In this document: in pieces, positions 35,194-44,143 of the stretch
How positions within the stretch are numbered: position 1 is the stretch's first letter
Layout: every line of letters begins with the position of its first letter
NCBI RefSeq assembly: GCF_001909285.1
Contig: NZ_MRSV01000001.1
Location: 1,599,680-1,663,679 of the forward strand
Direction: 5' to 3'
Length of the DNA: 64,000 nucleotides
DNA from: Exiguobacterium profundum
GTDB taxonomy: Bacteria > Bacillota > Bacilli > Exiguobacteriales > Exiguobacteriaceae
Made by a program: the position numbers and the translations under genes
The notes under the pieces: model-generated
What the model saw: the letters and a program-made list of their open reading frames with translations, nothing else
The model's database searches: none
What the model was told of the DNA's origin: nothing

Positions 35194-35221
35194 CTATCGG
35201 TATCCAATCGATAAATCTACA
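35194..35221 (-). promoter_or_regulatory. Possible SigD (motility sigma) promoter of cheV
   Basis: Minus strand ACCGATAG resembles the SigD -10 GCCGATAT, with TGTAGATT 12 bp upstream as a weak -35. A TTGACA nearby (35232-35237, minus strand) could instead be a SigA -35 with a poor -10. Confidence 0.3.
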
Positions 35222-35303
35222 GTAAAAATAGTGTCAACTCTCATCAGAATTCACAAAAAGTTTCATAGTAACCGTTTACATCTCATAAACTGAATCGTTA
35301 TAG

Positions 35304-35333
35304 TTGTCCAATGCAAAAAAATCTGCATACAAT
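35304..35333 (+). promoter_or_regulatory. SigA promoter of gapN
   Basis: TTGTCC, 18 bp, TACAAT. A start near 35340 leaves about 40 nt before the ATG at 35380. Confidence 0.55.
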
Positions 35334-35379
35334 GGGGTTGGCAACGAGATATTACAGCTTACTCAGGAGGCAGATAGAG

Positions 35380-36816
35380 ATGATGAGTATGAACACATAT
35401 CCATATTTATTGAATGGTCAATGGCAGGAATCTTCAAGCAACGAAACGATTGAACTCGTTTCACCATATAAAGACGAAGTCGTAGGTCGCGTTCAAGCGA
35501 TGTCACGCGATGAAGTCGATGAAGCCATCCATGGCGCAAAACGTGCACAACAAGAATGGGCGGCGCTTCCGGTCAACAAGCGCGCTGAATTATTGTATGC
35601 ATGGGCAGAAAAACTCGAAGAACGCGTGGATGAGATTGGTCAAATCATCATGCGAGAAGTCGGGAAAAACTTGAACGACGCGAAGAAGGAAGTCGTACGG
35701 ACGGCGGAAATCATTCGTTATACGGCAGAAGAAGGAATTCGCTTCAATGGCGGCTTCATGCAAGGCGATTCATTCCCAGGTGGCTCAAAAAACAAGATGG
35801 CCATTATCAAGAAAGAAGCGCTCGGTGTCATCCTCGCGATTTCACCGTTCAACTACCCGGTAAACTTGGCAGCTGCTAAGATTGCGCCGGCGCTCGTCAC
35901 AGGAAATGCGGTAGTCTTCAAACCAGCGACGCAAGGTGCAATCAGTGGGATCAAGATGGTCGAGGCTCTTCACGATGCCGGTCTTCCAAAAGGTCTGTTG
36001 AACCTCGTGACAGGTCGCGGTTCGGTCATCGGTGACTACTTGACATCACACCCAGGGATTGACATGATCACGTTCACAGGTGGAACGGGTACGGGTCAAC
36101 ATTTGTCACAACAAGCGTCGATGGTACCGGTCGTACTCGAACTCGGCGGGAAAGACCCAGCCCTCGTTTTAGAGGATGCAGACTTGACGTTAGCAGCTGA
36201 CCAAATTGTCAGCGGAGCGTTCTCATATTCAGGTCAACGTTGTACAGCAATCAAGCGCGTCTTCGTCCTTGAAAATCAAGCGGATGAGCTCGTCGATATG
36301 TTGAGAGAACGTGTCGCAAAACTTTCAGTCGGTTCACCGGAAGAGAACAGCTTCATCGTTCCTTTAGTTGATGCGAAGACGACGGATTATGTACAGGGTT
36401 TGATTGACGACGCCGTCAATAAAAAGGCAACGGTCGTTTACGGTAATAAGCGTGAAGGGAACTTGCTTCACCCGACATTGCTTGATCATGTGACGACAGA
36501 TATGCGTGTCGCATGGGAAGAACCGTTCGGACCAGTCCTCCCGGTCATCCGTGTGAAATCACTCGACGAGATGATCGCACTCACGAATGAATCGGAGTTT
36601 GGTCTTCAGGCGAGCGTCTTCACACAAAACGTCAATAGCGCCTTCACGGTCGCTGATAAGTTAGAAGTCGGTACGGTCCAAGTGAACGGACGGACAGAAC
36701 GCGGTCCAGACCACTTCCCATTCATCGGTGTCAAGCAATCGGGACTCGGCGTTCAAGGAATCGGACGTAGCCTTGAGACGATGACACGTGATAAAGTGAC
36801 GGTCATCAACCTATAA
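35380..36816 (+). CDS. gapN: NADP-dependent non-phosphorylating glyceraldehyde-3-phosphate dehydrogenase
   Basis: Aldehyde dehydrogenase family enzyme oxidising glyceraldehyde 3-phosphate to 3-phosphoglycerate with NADP, making NADPH. 478 aa from ATG 35380, 9 bp after AGGAGG; the frame is open from 35311. ISPFNYPVNLAAAKIAP, FTGGTGTGQHLS, VLELGGKDP (catalytic Glu) and SGQRCTAIKR (catalytic Cys) are characteristic of GapN. Confidence 0.9.
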   Translation: MMSMNTYPYLLNGQWQESSSNETIELVSPYKDEVVGRVQAMSRDEVDEAIHGAKRAQQEWAALPVNKRAELLYAWAEKLEERVDEIGQIIMREVGKNLNDAKKEVVRTAEIIRYTAEEGIRFNGGFMQGDSFPGGSKNKMAIIKKEALGVILAISPFNYPVNLAAAKIAPALVTGNAVVFKPATQGAISGIKMVEALHDAGLPKGLLNLVTGRGSVIGDYLTSHPGIDMITFTGGTGTGQHLSQQASMVPVVLELGGKDPALVLEDADLTLAADQIVSGAFSYSGQRCTAIKRVFVLENQADELVDMLRERVAKLSVGSPEENSFIVPLVDAKTTDYVQGLIDDAVNKKATVVYGNKREGNLLHPTLLDHVTTDMRVAWEEPFGPVLPVIRVKSLDEMIALTNESEFGLQASVFTQNVNSAFTVADKLEVGTVQVNGRTERGPDHFPFIGVKQSGLGVQGIGRSLETMTRDKVTVINL

Positions 36817-36830
36817 TATGAATCATTCAT

Positions 36831-36857
36831 GAGGGAGAGACATCTCCCTCTTTTTTG
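36831..36857 (+). terminator. Terminator of gapN
   Basis: GAGGGAGA pairs with TCTCCCTC over a 4-base loop, then TTTTTT. Confidence 0.9.
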
Positions 36858-36863
36858 TTTGTT

Positions 36864-36892
36864 TTTAAACGCATCTTTCAGACGGGTATAAT
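36864..36892 (+). promoter_or_regulatory. SigA promoter of the yqjP-to-oxidoreductase operon
   Basis: TTTAAA, 17 bp, TATAAT. This is the only clear promoter before eight overlapping genes ending at 43674. Confidence 0.7.
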
Positions 36893-36924
36893 GGAGAAAG
36901 ACAGGAAGAAGGGGTGGTGATGAC

Positions 36925-37899
36925 ATGGCGGACTGGATTTCTAGCCAACTGGCAAGACTCGATATCCCGACACCGTTCGAAGTCGGGAACGTGAACGTAT
37001 ATATCGTTGAACATATGAACCGCTTCTTCATGGTCGATTGTGGACCAGACACAGAAGAGGCGTGGACCTCGTTGAACCGTCAACTTGAAGAGCTTGAACT
37101 CTCGTTGGCGGATATCGACTTTTTATTTTTGACACATCATCATGCTGATCATGCCGGACAAGCATGGCGTCTTCGCGACGCATCCATCCCCGTGTACGGG
37201 CATGAAAAGCTCGTTCGATACTTAGAGCAAACCCCAAACTTTTTGAAGCGTGGCAATCACTTTTTACATGAATTGGCCATCTCTTTCGGGGCCCCGGCTC
37301 CCCTCGTGGAAAAATTACCAGACTATCGCGAAGCGCTTCGCTGGATTGGTCCGACGACTGTCACGATGACGTTCGGGGACGGGCAAGCATTGACCTCGGA
37401 TGGGGCGTGGCAGACAATCCATTTACCTGGACACGCCAGTGACCAGCTCGGGTTGATTGGTCCCGGAGGAGTCTTGATTGCCGGAGATCATCTCATCGAC
37501 AAGGTCGAACCAAATCCGCTCATCGAACAGCCGTATGATGACGAAGGATTTGCATCCCCCGTCATTCTCTATATCGATTCGCTTAAAAAATTACGTGGGA
37601 TTGATTTAAAGCTCGTCGTCAGTGGACACGGTGAACCGATTCACCATCCGAATGATTTAATCGAGAGTCGAATTCGCCAACGGTATGAGCGCAGTGAACA
37701 ATTGCTTGCCGAATGGGAAGATGGACTTAGCGTTTTTGATTGGTCAATGAAGTTATATGGACGAAAGATGCGACGTGGGATGCCGCTCGTCTTCAGTGAA
37801 GTGTTTGCACGACTCAGTTTACTCGAGGAACGTGGCGACATCGAGAGGCGTCGAAAAGATCAAAAATGGATTTATACGAAGAAAGAAGTGATGTCGTGA
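36925..37899 (+). CDS. yqjP: Metallo-beta-lactamase fold hydrolase, YqjP-like
   Basis: 324 aa. Zinc motif FLTHHHADHAGQ (about 68-79), LPGHASDQ, AGDHLIDK and VSGHGEPI supply metal ligands; the C-terminal third is a helical, DNA-binding-like region (LSLLEERGDIERRRKD). Substrate unknown. In B. subtilis yqjP is also followed by yqjQ. The GTGA overlap at 37896-37899 couples it to yqjQ. Confidence 0.82.
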   Translation: MADWISSQLARLDIPTPFEVGNVNVYIVEHMNRFFMVDCGPDTEEAWTSLNRQLEELELSLADIDFLFLTHHHADHAGQAWRLRDASIPVYGHEKLVRYLEQTPNFLKRGNHFLHELAISFGAPAPLVEKLPDYREALRWIGPTTVTMTFGDGQALTSDGAWQTIHLPGHASDQLGLIGPGGVLIAGDHLIDKVEPNPLIEQPYDDEGFASPVILYIDSLKKLRGIDLKLVVSGHGEPIHHPNDLIESRIRQRYERSEQLLAEWEDGLSVFDWSMKLYGRKMRRGMPLVFSEVFARLSLLEERGDIERRRKDQKWIYTKKEVMS

Positions 37900-38654
37900 A
37901 AAGAGTAGTCATTACTGGTGCGTCAAGCGGGCTCGGTGCCGCATTGGCGCATTCTTTTTATGAATATGGATACAACGTATTGTTGATTGGAAGAAATGAA
38001 GAACGGTTAAAAAAGATTGCCGCAACATGTGAAGGGGATTGGATGTGCGCGGATGTCGCAAAGTCAACCGCTCTCGTTCATGATGTGAGCGAACGGTTCG
38101 GGAAATTTGACGTATGGGTCAACAATGCAGGCATGGCCGAATTTGATTTTGTGACCGATCAGTCGACGGATGTGATAGAAGAAACGATGCGTGTGAACGC
38201 TCTCGCACCGATGCTGTTATCGCGAGATGTCGCCCGCGTGATGGAGCGAGAGGGTATCATTGTCAACATCTGTTCACAGGCTGCGAAAGTACCGACACCT
38301 AAGTCAGCCGTCTACGCAGGGTCAAAGGCGGCACTTTTACAGTTTTCGAACGCGCTCAGGCTAGAGTTGAAGCCCCGTGGCATTCACGTCATGACGGTCA
38401 ATCCAGGACCGATTGCAACGCCGTTCTTTAATCGAGCTGATAAAAGTGGTACATATGCTGAAAGTGTTCAAAGGATCATGCTTGACCCGAAACAATTGGC
38501 TGATGCGATTGTCAGAGGAAGTCGTAAGCGAAAACGTGAAATCAATGCGCCGTGGTGGATGAACGTAGGGGCGAATGTGTATGCAATCTGTCCAACCATG
38601 TTCGAAATGCTCGCAAAACGGGGATTTGAAAAAAAAAAAAAAGGGGGATTATGA
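37896..38654 (+). CDS. yqjQ: Short-chain dehydrogenase/reductase, YqjQ-like
   Basis: 252 aa from the GTG overlapping yqjP; an ATG at 37866 in frame is an alternative. TGASSGLGAAL cofactor motif, NNAGMAEF, catalytic SQAAKVPTPKSAVYAGSKAAL with Tyr and Lys in place, and NPGPIATPFF. Near the end an A14 run (38629-38642) encodes four Lys, FEKKKKGGL. Its TGA overlaps the start of the broken binding-protein gene. Confidence 0.85.
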   Translation: MKRVVITGASSGLGAALAHSFYEYGYNVLLIGRNEERLKKIAATCEGDWMCADVAKSTALVHDVSERFGKFDVWVNNAGMAEFDFVTDQSTDVIEETMRVNALAPMLLSRDVARVMEREGIIVNICSQAAKVPTPKSAVYAGSKAALLQFSNALRLELKPRGIHVMTVNPGPIATPFFNRADKSGTYAESVQRIMLDPKQLADAIVRGSRKRKREINAPWWMNVGANVYAICPTMFEMLAKRGFEKKKKGGL

Positions 38655-39829
38655 TGAGGAAATGGAGAGTACTGCTCGCAACTGTCATGCTAACATTCGT
38701 GGCAGCGTGTGGGAGTGAACAGGCAGTTGAGTTTTCGGACTAGTATAAAAAAGCAGCGACGACGGCAGAAGGGTCGACCGTCAACCTATATATGTGGGGT
38801 GGGGACGAGGGCATCAACAGCTACATCGATGACTACGTGGCACCTCGCCTCGAGGAATCTTACAATGTCGAATTGAACCGTGTCGCAATGGATACGGCAG
38901 AATTCATTCGACAATTATCACTCGATAAAAAAGCGGACAGACAAGTCGGGACGATTGATGCCGTCTGGATCAATGGCGATAATTTCCGAAATGCGAAAGA
39001 GGCTGGTCTTCTTCGAGACGGACTGATGGAACGTGTCCCGAACGCCGAGTTATTAAACGAAACGGCCCAGCAATCAGATGCCGGCACCCCGACAGAGGAC
39101 TTGGAGCTCGCATGGGGGAATGTACAATTCATCATGCATTACGATGCTTCGAAAGTGGACAATCCTCCGCAATCGTTTGAAGAATTACGTCGCTGGACTG
39201 AAGACAATCCAGGTCGATTCACGTATCCTGAAGTCACAGATTTCACCGGGAATGCCTTCGTCCGCCATCTATTGTATGAACGATACGGTGACGAGTTGGA
39301 CCAAAAAGCGACCATTGAGGATTCGTTCTGGGATGACTTGAAAGCGTGGTCTCCGAATTTGTGGAAAGACGGACAAACGTATCCAAAGACGCTCGAACAA
39401 CTCGATCAGCTCTATGCATCGGGAGAAGTTTGGATGACGATGGGATTCAACGAACGTCGAGCCGAGGCGGAGGTGACGGAAGGGATTTTCCCGAGAGAGA
39501 CACGCGCGCTCGTCCTCGATCACTCCATTGCCTCGACACACTTTTTAGCAGTCCCATTCAATGCCCCGAATCCAGATGGGGCGTTAGTCCTTCTTCAAGA
39601 ACTGTTGTCTCCTGAAGCACAGCTTGTCAAACAAGGACCAGAATATTGGGGAGACGGCACATCACTCGACTTAACGAAGCTTGATGTGAATGACCAACGA
39701 GCGTTTGAAGAATTAGGGGAGGGTGTCACGTACCCAGACTCGGAGCAGTTGCTCGAACGTTCGATTCCGGATTATGGACCGAACGTGATTGACACCGTCC
39801 GCGAGGAGTGGCCACGTGTTGCGAAGTAG
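38651..39829 (+). pseudogene. YnjB-like ABC transporter substrate-binding lipoprotein interrupted by in-frame TAG
   Basis: Would be about 390 aa. The start ATG-ATG follows AAGGGGG. Signal peptide with lipobox FVAAC (Cys 20), then codon 31 is TAG (38741-38743), after which the same frame continues without a break to 39829. The downstream part is a complete-looking YnjB-type binding protein: NLYMWGGDEGINSYIDDY, TIDAVWINGDNFRNAKEAG and WGNVQFIMHYD. TGG to TAG is one transition. The internal ATG at 38792 would give a cytoplasmic protein without a signal. Either a recent nonsense mutation, suppression or readthrough, or a sequencing error. Confidence 0.78.
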
Positions 39830-40589
39830 TGTCGCAGTGACGATCATGGTGTCGCTTCTTCCTCTCACTGCTCTCGTCTTTCTCGCCATAGAGTCAATGG
39901 GAATGGATTGGGGCTCGCTTTTAACAAATGAGACGTGGCGCGATAGTTTCGTCACGACGATTTATGTCGTCAGCGTATCGACCGGTCTATCGCTTGTAAT
40001 CGGGACGTGGCTTGCAAGAACGGTCGTCCAAAAAGGTTGGCGTTTCCTATCATCTGTACTCCGACTTCCGATGTTTGTCCCTCACATTGCCGCTGCATAC
40101 CTGTTTTGGTTATTGTTCACCGGAATGAACGGCATCGGATGGATTGAGGCGAACGAACGAAACTATGTCACGGTCATCCTGACCTATATATGGAAGGAGA
40201 CACCGTTCGTCTTTTTAATGATGCTCGGGACATATGAGCAATTGAATCGGGGTTACGTCGAGATGGCGAAGACGCTCCAACTCTCTCCGTTTGACCAATT
40301 CAAACATGGGGAGTTGCCGTTTCTGATGAAACCATTACTCGATTCGGCATGGATTTTAATCGCCTTTATCTCGTTCGCATACGAGATCCCGGCATTGCTC
40401 GGCGTGACTTACCCGAAACTCATCGGTGTCCTCGCGTATGAACGACTGTCGACTGGACTCTATTTAGAGGCGACAGAGCCTTATGCGGTCGCCCTCGTCT
40501 GGACATGTCTTGTCGGAATCGGCGTATTCCTATCTTACGTATTGACCGCATCCATACGACGACGAATTGAACGTGGGGTGAGACGATGA
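39816..40589 (+). CDS. ABC transporter permease, YnjC-like first half
   Basis: 257 aa from GTG 39816, 7 bp after GAGGAG; overlaps the binding-protein frame by 14 bp. About six helices, and an EAA-like loop ...YVEMAKTLQLSPFDQFKHGELPFLM. Binding-protein-dependent permease of the type that in E. coli YnjC is one long fused protein, as I recall; here the two halves are separate genes. The TGA overlaps the second permease (ATGA 40586-40589). Confidence 0.78.
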   Translation: MLRSSVAVTIMVSLLPLTALVFLAIESMGMDWGSLLTNETWRDSFVTTIYVVSVSTGLSLVIGTWLARTVVQKGWRFLSSVLRLPMFVPHIAAAYLFWLLFTGMNGIGWIEANERNYVTVILTYIWKETPFVFLMMLGTYEQLNRGYVEMAKTLQLSPFDQFKHGELPFLMKPLLDSAWILIAFISFAYEIPALLGVTYPKLIGVLAYERLSTGLYLEATEPYAVALVWTCLVGIGVFLSYVLTASIRRRIERGVRR

Positions 40590-41293
40590 TTCGACAAGGG
40601 CTTCTCATCTGTTTGACGTTCATACCGTTTATCAGCCTCTTTTTCGTAGTCCCGTCATTTGAAATCGAGAACAACATGGCAATCGTTCATACGATAGGAT
40701 TGATTGTGATTTTATCTGGGATCAATGTGTGGCTCTCGATGATGTGTGCCTGGTGGCTATTGTGGACAGATTCTAGATGGAAACATGTCATCGAATGGCT
40801 CGTCTTTTTACCATTGTTCATTCCGATGCTGGCCACATTGTTTGGCCTCTATCTGATCTTGGCGGAAGCCGGTCTGATTGGGACGTATGTCGGCGTCACC
40901 CTTGCTCTGCTCGTCGTGACGATTCCCTATTCAATCCGCCTCGCCTACAACGGAATGGCGGTCATCGGTCGACCACTTTTGGAACAAGCTCGGATTCTGC
41001 CATCGAGACGGCGAGTCATGTACGTGCTGTATCCGCTCTTTTCTAGATTGATGCGGACCATCGCGTTGTTCACGACCGTCATTTTGCTCAGTCAATTTGC
41101 GCTGATCCAGTTGATTGGTGCGGGATTGATTCCGACCGTGACGACAGAATTGTATCAATCTTATGCGGGAAACAATCGTGGTCTAGCTCTCTCGAACACA
41201 TGGATGCTCATCCTATTCCCCGTTCTCCTCTATTTCCTGCTCTCAGGATGGGATCGGTATATGGTGCGTATGCTGAAAGGACGTCTTCAATGA
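40586..41293 (+). CDS. ABC transporter permease, YnjC-like second half
   Basis: 235 aa, six helices. The EAA-like loop is GRPLLEQARILPSRRRVMYVLYPLF, and the preceding SIRLAYNGMAV is typical of these permeases. Coupled on both sides: four-base overlap with the first permease, and its TGA overlaps the ATPase start. Confidence 0.76.
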   Translation: MIRQGLLICLTFIPFISLFFVVPSFEIENNMAIVHTIGLIVILSGINVWLSMMCAWWLLWTDSRWKHVIEWLVFLPLFIPMLATLFGLYLILAEAGLIGTYVGVTLALLVVTIPYSIRLAYNGMAVIGRPLLEQARILPSRRRVMYVLYPLFSRLMRTIALFTTVILLSQFALIQLIGAGLIPTVTTELYQSYAGNNRGLALSNTWMLILFPVLLYFLLSGWDRYMVRMLKGRLQ

Positions 41294-42168
41294 GTTTGAA
41301 TGTACAAAATCTATATAAACAATTTGGAACGAAACAAATACTAAATGGTGTCGACTTCGAGGTTAAACCTCACGACATTCACGCAATCGTCGGTGTGAGT
41401 GGTTCAGGGAAATCGACGATTCTACGAATCATCGCAGGTCTTGAGTCGACTGACAGCGGCGACGTGAAATGGAATCACCGTTCTTTAATCCCTATCCCTG
41501 CGCATAAACGGCGCGTGACGATGCTATCGCAAACGGCTTTATTGTTCCCACATTTGACAGTCGGAGAGAATGTCACGCTCGTGACTCGAGAGCGTTCTCG
41601 TAAGCAAGCCGAACATTGGCTACGAGTCGTTCAACTCGGTGACCGATATGATGCCGAGATACACGAACTGTCTGGTGGCGAACAACAACGGGTCAGTCTT
41701 GCCCGAGCTTTAGCTGCTGAACCAGAACTACTGTTATTAGATGAACCCTTTACAAACCTTGATCCCAAACTCAAGCTCGACTTGCAGCGTTTTATCCGGG
41801 ACTTAGTGAAAGAACTCAACTTGACGGCGGTATTGGTCACTCATGATCGGGAAGAAGCGATGCTCATGGCAGACCAGGTGACGCTGATTGATGAAGGCAA
41901 GGTGACACGTACGGGGACGGTTGCGGAGTTATACGATACGGCCCCTGGATTCGGTGACTTTGTCATGCTCGATGGAGAACTGCGACCGTTGTCTGAAGTG
42001 GAGGTATCCGAAGCGACTGGTGTGTCGGTTCAGTTGATGAAGAAAATTTATCGATTCGGTCAATGTTTCGGGGAATATCAGTTCAAGGATGGACGATCCG
42101 TCATGTTACCGACGTGTGAAACGTACCAAACTGGAATGATTTATCGAATTAAACGAAAGGAGGAATAG
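41290..42168 (+). CDS. ABC transporter ATPase, YnjD-like
   Basis: 292 aa from ATG 41290, which overlaps the permease stop (ATGA); the frame is open to 41200 but that is inside the permease gene. Walker A GVSGSGKST, signature LSGGEQQRVSLARALA, Walker B LLLLDEPFTNLDPK and VTHDREEA are intact. A C-terminal extension of about 75 residues has a regulatory or TOBE-like look (GDFVMLDGELRPLSEVEV). All parts of this transporter except the binding protein appear functional. Confidence 0.82.
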   Translation: MSLNVQNLYKQFGTKQILNGVDFEVKPHDIHAIVGVSGSGKSTILRIIAGLESTDSGDVKWNHRSLIPIPAHKRRVTMLSQTALLFPHLTVGENVTLVTRERSRKQAEHWLRVVQLGDRYDAEIHELSGGEQQRVSLARALAAEPELLLLDEPFTNLDPKLKLDLQRFIRDLVKELNLTAVLVTHDREEAMLMADQVTLIDEGKVTRTGTVAELYDTAPGFGDFVMLDGELRPLSEVEVSEATGVSVQLMKKIYRFGQCFGEYQFKDGRSVMLPTCETYQTGMIYRIKRKEE

Positions 42169-42169
42169 T

Positions 42170-42751
42170 ATGCTCGATACATACGGAAGTCGTTACGTTC
42201 AACCGGTCATCGAGCGTGGAGCGAATCGGTTGCTCAAATGGAATTTCACGCCGAACGAAGTGACAGTACTTGGAGGAATCATCGGAATCTCGACCGGAAT
42301 CTTTATCTATAATGATATGCACTGGACTGCCGTCATCTTACTGTGGCTATCTGGCTTGTTTGATGTTTTAGATGGGACGATGGCTCGAAAGTCGAAAACG
42401 AGTGGGTTTGGAACGGTGCTTGACCTCGTCTTGGACCGATTCGTCGAATTGTCGGTCGTGATTGCCCTTGCCCTTCGTTACCCGGAATATATGCCTATTT
42501 TTCTCATTCTGATTGCTTCATTTGTGATCGCCATGACACTGTTCCTAGCTGTCGGTGCGAGTAGTTCAAAGCGCTCAGAGAAGACGTTTTACTATCAGCC
42601 AGGAATTATCGAGCGAACAGAGTGCTTCATTTTGTTCACGTTGATGATTCTCTTCCCGAACTGGGTCGGCGGGATTGCTCTTATCTTTTTATTGCTTGAA
42701 GTCATGACAATCACACAACGATTCATTGAGGCGCGGAGGATTTTGCGATGA
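42170..42751 (+). CDS. CDP-alcohol phosphatidyltransferase family protein, YnjF-like
   Basis: 193 aa, about six helices. The family signature is complete: DVLDGTMARKSKTSGFGTVL followed by DLVLD, giving the four metal-binding Asp residues. Such enzymes transfer a phosphoalcohol from a CDP donor. E. coli ynjBCD is likewise followed closely by a family member (ynjF), so this linkage to the transporter is conserved. Acceptor alcohol unknown; the transporter may bring it in. Confidence 0.82.
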   Translation: MLDTYGSRYVQPVIERGANRLLKWNFTPNEVTVLGGIIGISTGIFIYNDMHWTAVILLWLSGLFDVLDGTMARKSKTSGFGTVLDLVLDRFVELSVVIALALRYPEYMPIFLILIASFVIAMTLFLAVGASSSKRSEKTFYYQPGIIERTECFILFTLMILFPNWVGGIALIFLLLEVMTITQRFIEARRILR

Positions 42752-43674
42752 AACCGAAGTTGGTGTTGGCCGGACTTGGACACGGACAGCTAGAAATTCT
42801 CGATCGTATTGAGGAGATATGCAAACATTATGATGTTCGCTTCATCGGAGACTGCCAGACGATTTATACAGGTGCGTTTCCACAAGTGATTGCCGGGCTC
42901 ATGGATTCAGCTACGGTCCGATCACCTCAACTAGAGCCGGTCGCAAAGCGGGTGCTCTCGATTGACCCGATTCAGCAGACGGTTCAAACAGAAAACGGAA
43001 TGTTTGAATACGATCAACTCGTTTTAGCGACCGGTGCGAAAAGTCGGGGAATCGGCACGCCACTTAAACCGATGTCACAAGCTTTACTCGACCAAATCGA
43101 ATCGAGTTCACAAGTGACCATCGTCGGAGGCGGGAAGGCCGGCGTAGAATTGGCGTTCACGTGTGCTCGCACAAAAGATGTGACACTGTATGCAAAAGAG
43201 ATATTACCAGACGTCTCGGTCCATACTAGAAAGCACATCGAGCGATTGTTGGTCAGAACAGGGGTCATGGTCGTCAAACAGGCGTTTCATGCAGACACAT
43301 CGGAAGGGCTTTTATTGGATGCGACGGGGGTTGTTCCCGTGGAATGGTGGACTGAATCAGGGCTTGCAAAACCTGAGAGTTTTATAGAGGTAGACAAATA
43401 TTTACGTCATCATCATTTTACAAATATATATGTAACAGGAGATATGGCATCCTCCTTAAATGGAGGCGTCGATGCTGTTAGGTCAGGGCGCTATGTCGGC
43501 AAACGGTTACTAGAGGAAACAAGTCGACCATTTCGGAGACGTCAATCGATGAATATATTACTGACGACACCAGGGCGCGCCTTGCTAACATATGGAAAGT
43601 TTACATGGCATGGTCGGACTCCATATTATATGAAGCGGTGGATTGACTCGCGGTATGTTCGGCATTACAAGTAG
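42748..43674 (+). CDS. FAD-dependent pyridine nucleotide-disulfide oxidoreductase
   Basis: 308 aa. N-terminal LAGLGHGQLEILDRI is the FAD motif variant seen in oxidoreductases related to NDH-2 and to the N-terminal domain fused to some SelD proteins; then LVLATGAKSRGIG, an NAD motif VTIVGGGKAGVELAF, and NIYVTGDMASS for FAD. No CxxC redox pair. ATGA overlap with the phosphotransferase gene (42748-42751). Last gene of the overlapping operon; no terminator is visible before the convergent gene 13 bp on. Confidence 0.75.
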   Translation: MKPKLVLAGLGHGQLEILDRIEEICKHYDVRFIGDCQTIYTGAFPQVIAGLMDSATVRSPQLEPVAKRVLSIDPIQQTVQTENGMFEYDQLVLATGAKSRGIGTPLKPMSQALLDQIESSSQVTIVGGGKAGVELAFTCARTKDVTLYAKEILPDVSVHTRKHIERLLVRTGVMVVKQAFHADTSEGLLLDATGVVPVEWWTESGLAKPESFIEVDKYLRHHHFTNIYVTGDMASSLNGGVDAVRSGRYVGKRLLEETSRPFRRRQSMNILLTTPGRALLTYGKFTWHGRTPYYMKRWIDSRYVRHYK

Positions 43675-43687
43675 TCGGAGGTTCACG

Positions 43688-44041
43688 TTATTCGCTTAAA
43701 AGATGACCAATCACGTCGTTCGATTCCGATTCAACGAGTACTTGTGGAATCTCGACCGTACGCTGTGGATCAGGGGGGAACGTGACGAGCCAGGCACGTG
43801 TTCCTTCAAACCGATCATCGACTAAGTCATAACGATCATCGACTGTAATGGATTGAATCGTAGCCTGTTTCCCGTTTTCATCGGTTGGTAGCCAATTCTT
43901 ATTTTGTAGATAGGTAACAGCACTTTTTATAATAGCCGTCTCGTCATCAGACGGCATGGATGGTGACGTGGATGGTTGTATGCAGCCGACCAACATCAAC
44001 ATGGTAAAACAGAGTGGAGTGAAAAGGCGTGTAAACGTCAT
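43688..44041 (-). CDS. Small lipoprotein, unknown
   Basis: 117 aa. Signal peptide with lipobox LMLVGC (Cys 20), then a Ser/Pro-rich spacer and one small domain (AIIKSAVTYLQNKNWLPTDE, DPQRTVEIPQVLVE). No family recognised; length and layout resemble peptidase-propeptide-like or YpmB-like small domains, but this is a guess. Extracytoplasmic, membrane-anchored. Confidence 0.6.
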   Translation of the reverse strand: MTFTRLFTPLCFTMLMLVGCIQPSTSPSMPSDDETAIIKSAVTYLQNKNWLPTDENGKQATIQSITVDDRYDLVDDRFEGTRAWLVTFPPDPQRTVEIPQVLVESESNDVIGHLLSE

Positions 44042-44103
44042 GATTGTTTCCCTTTCTCATTTGGTTATTTCTTACAGTATAATCGAGGATGACAGAGGTG
44101 TGT

Positions 44104-44140
44104 ACAAAAAAATCCTGCAGTCGAATGGGCTGCAGGAATC
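44104..44140 (-). terminator. Terminator of the thioredoxin-like gene
   Basis: TCCTGCAG pairs with CTGCAGGA over a 9-base loop; seven T follow on the minus strand. Confidence 0.87.
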
Positions 44141-44143
44141 AGG

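Noticed and set aside
38741-38743. Recoding of TAG as an unusual amino acid in the YnjB-like gene
   Set aside because: No pyrrolysine machinery is seen here, the position is next to the lipobox rather than an active site, and a second gene is broken by TAA, so simple nonsense mutation or sequence error is more likely.
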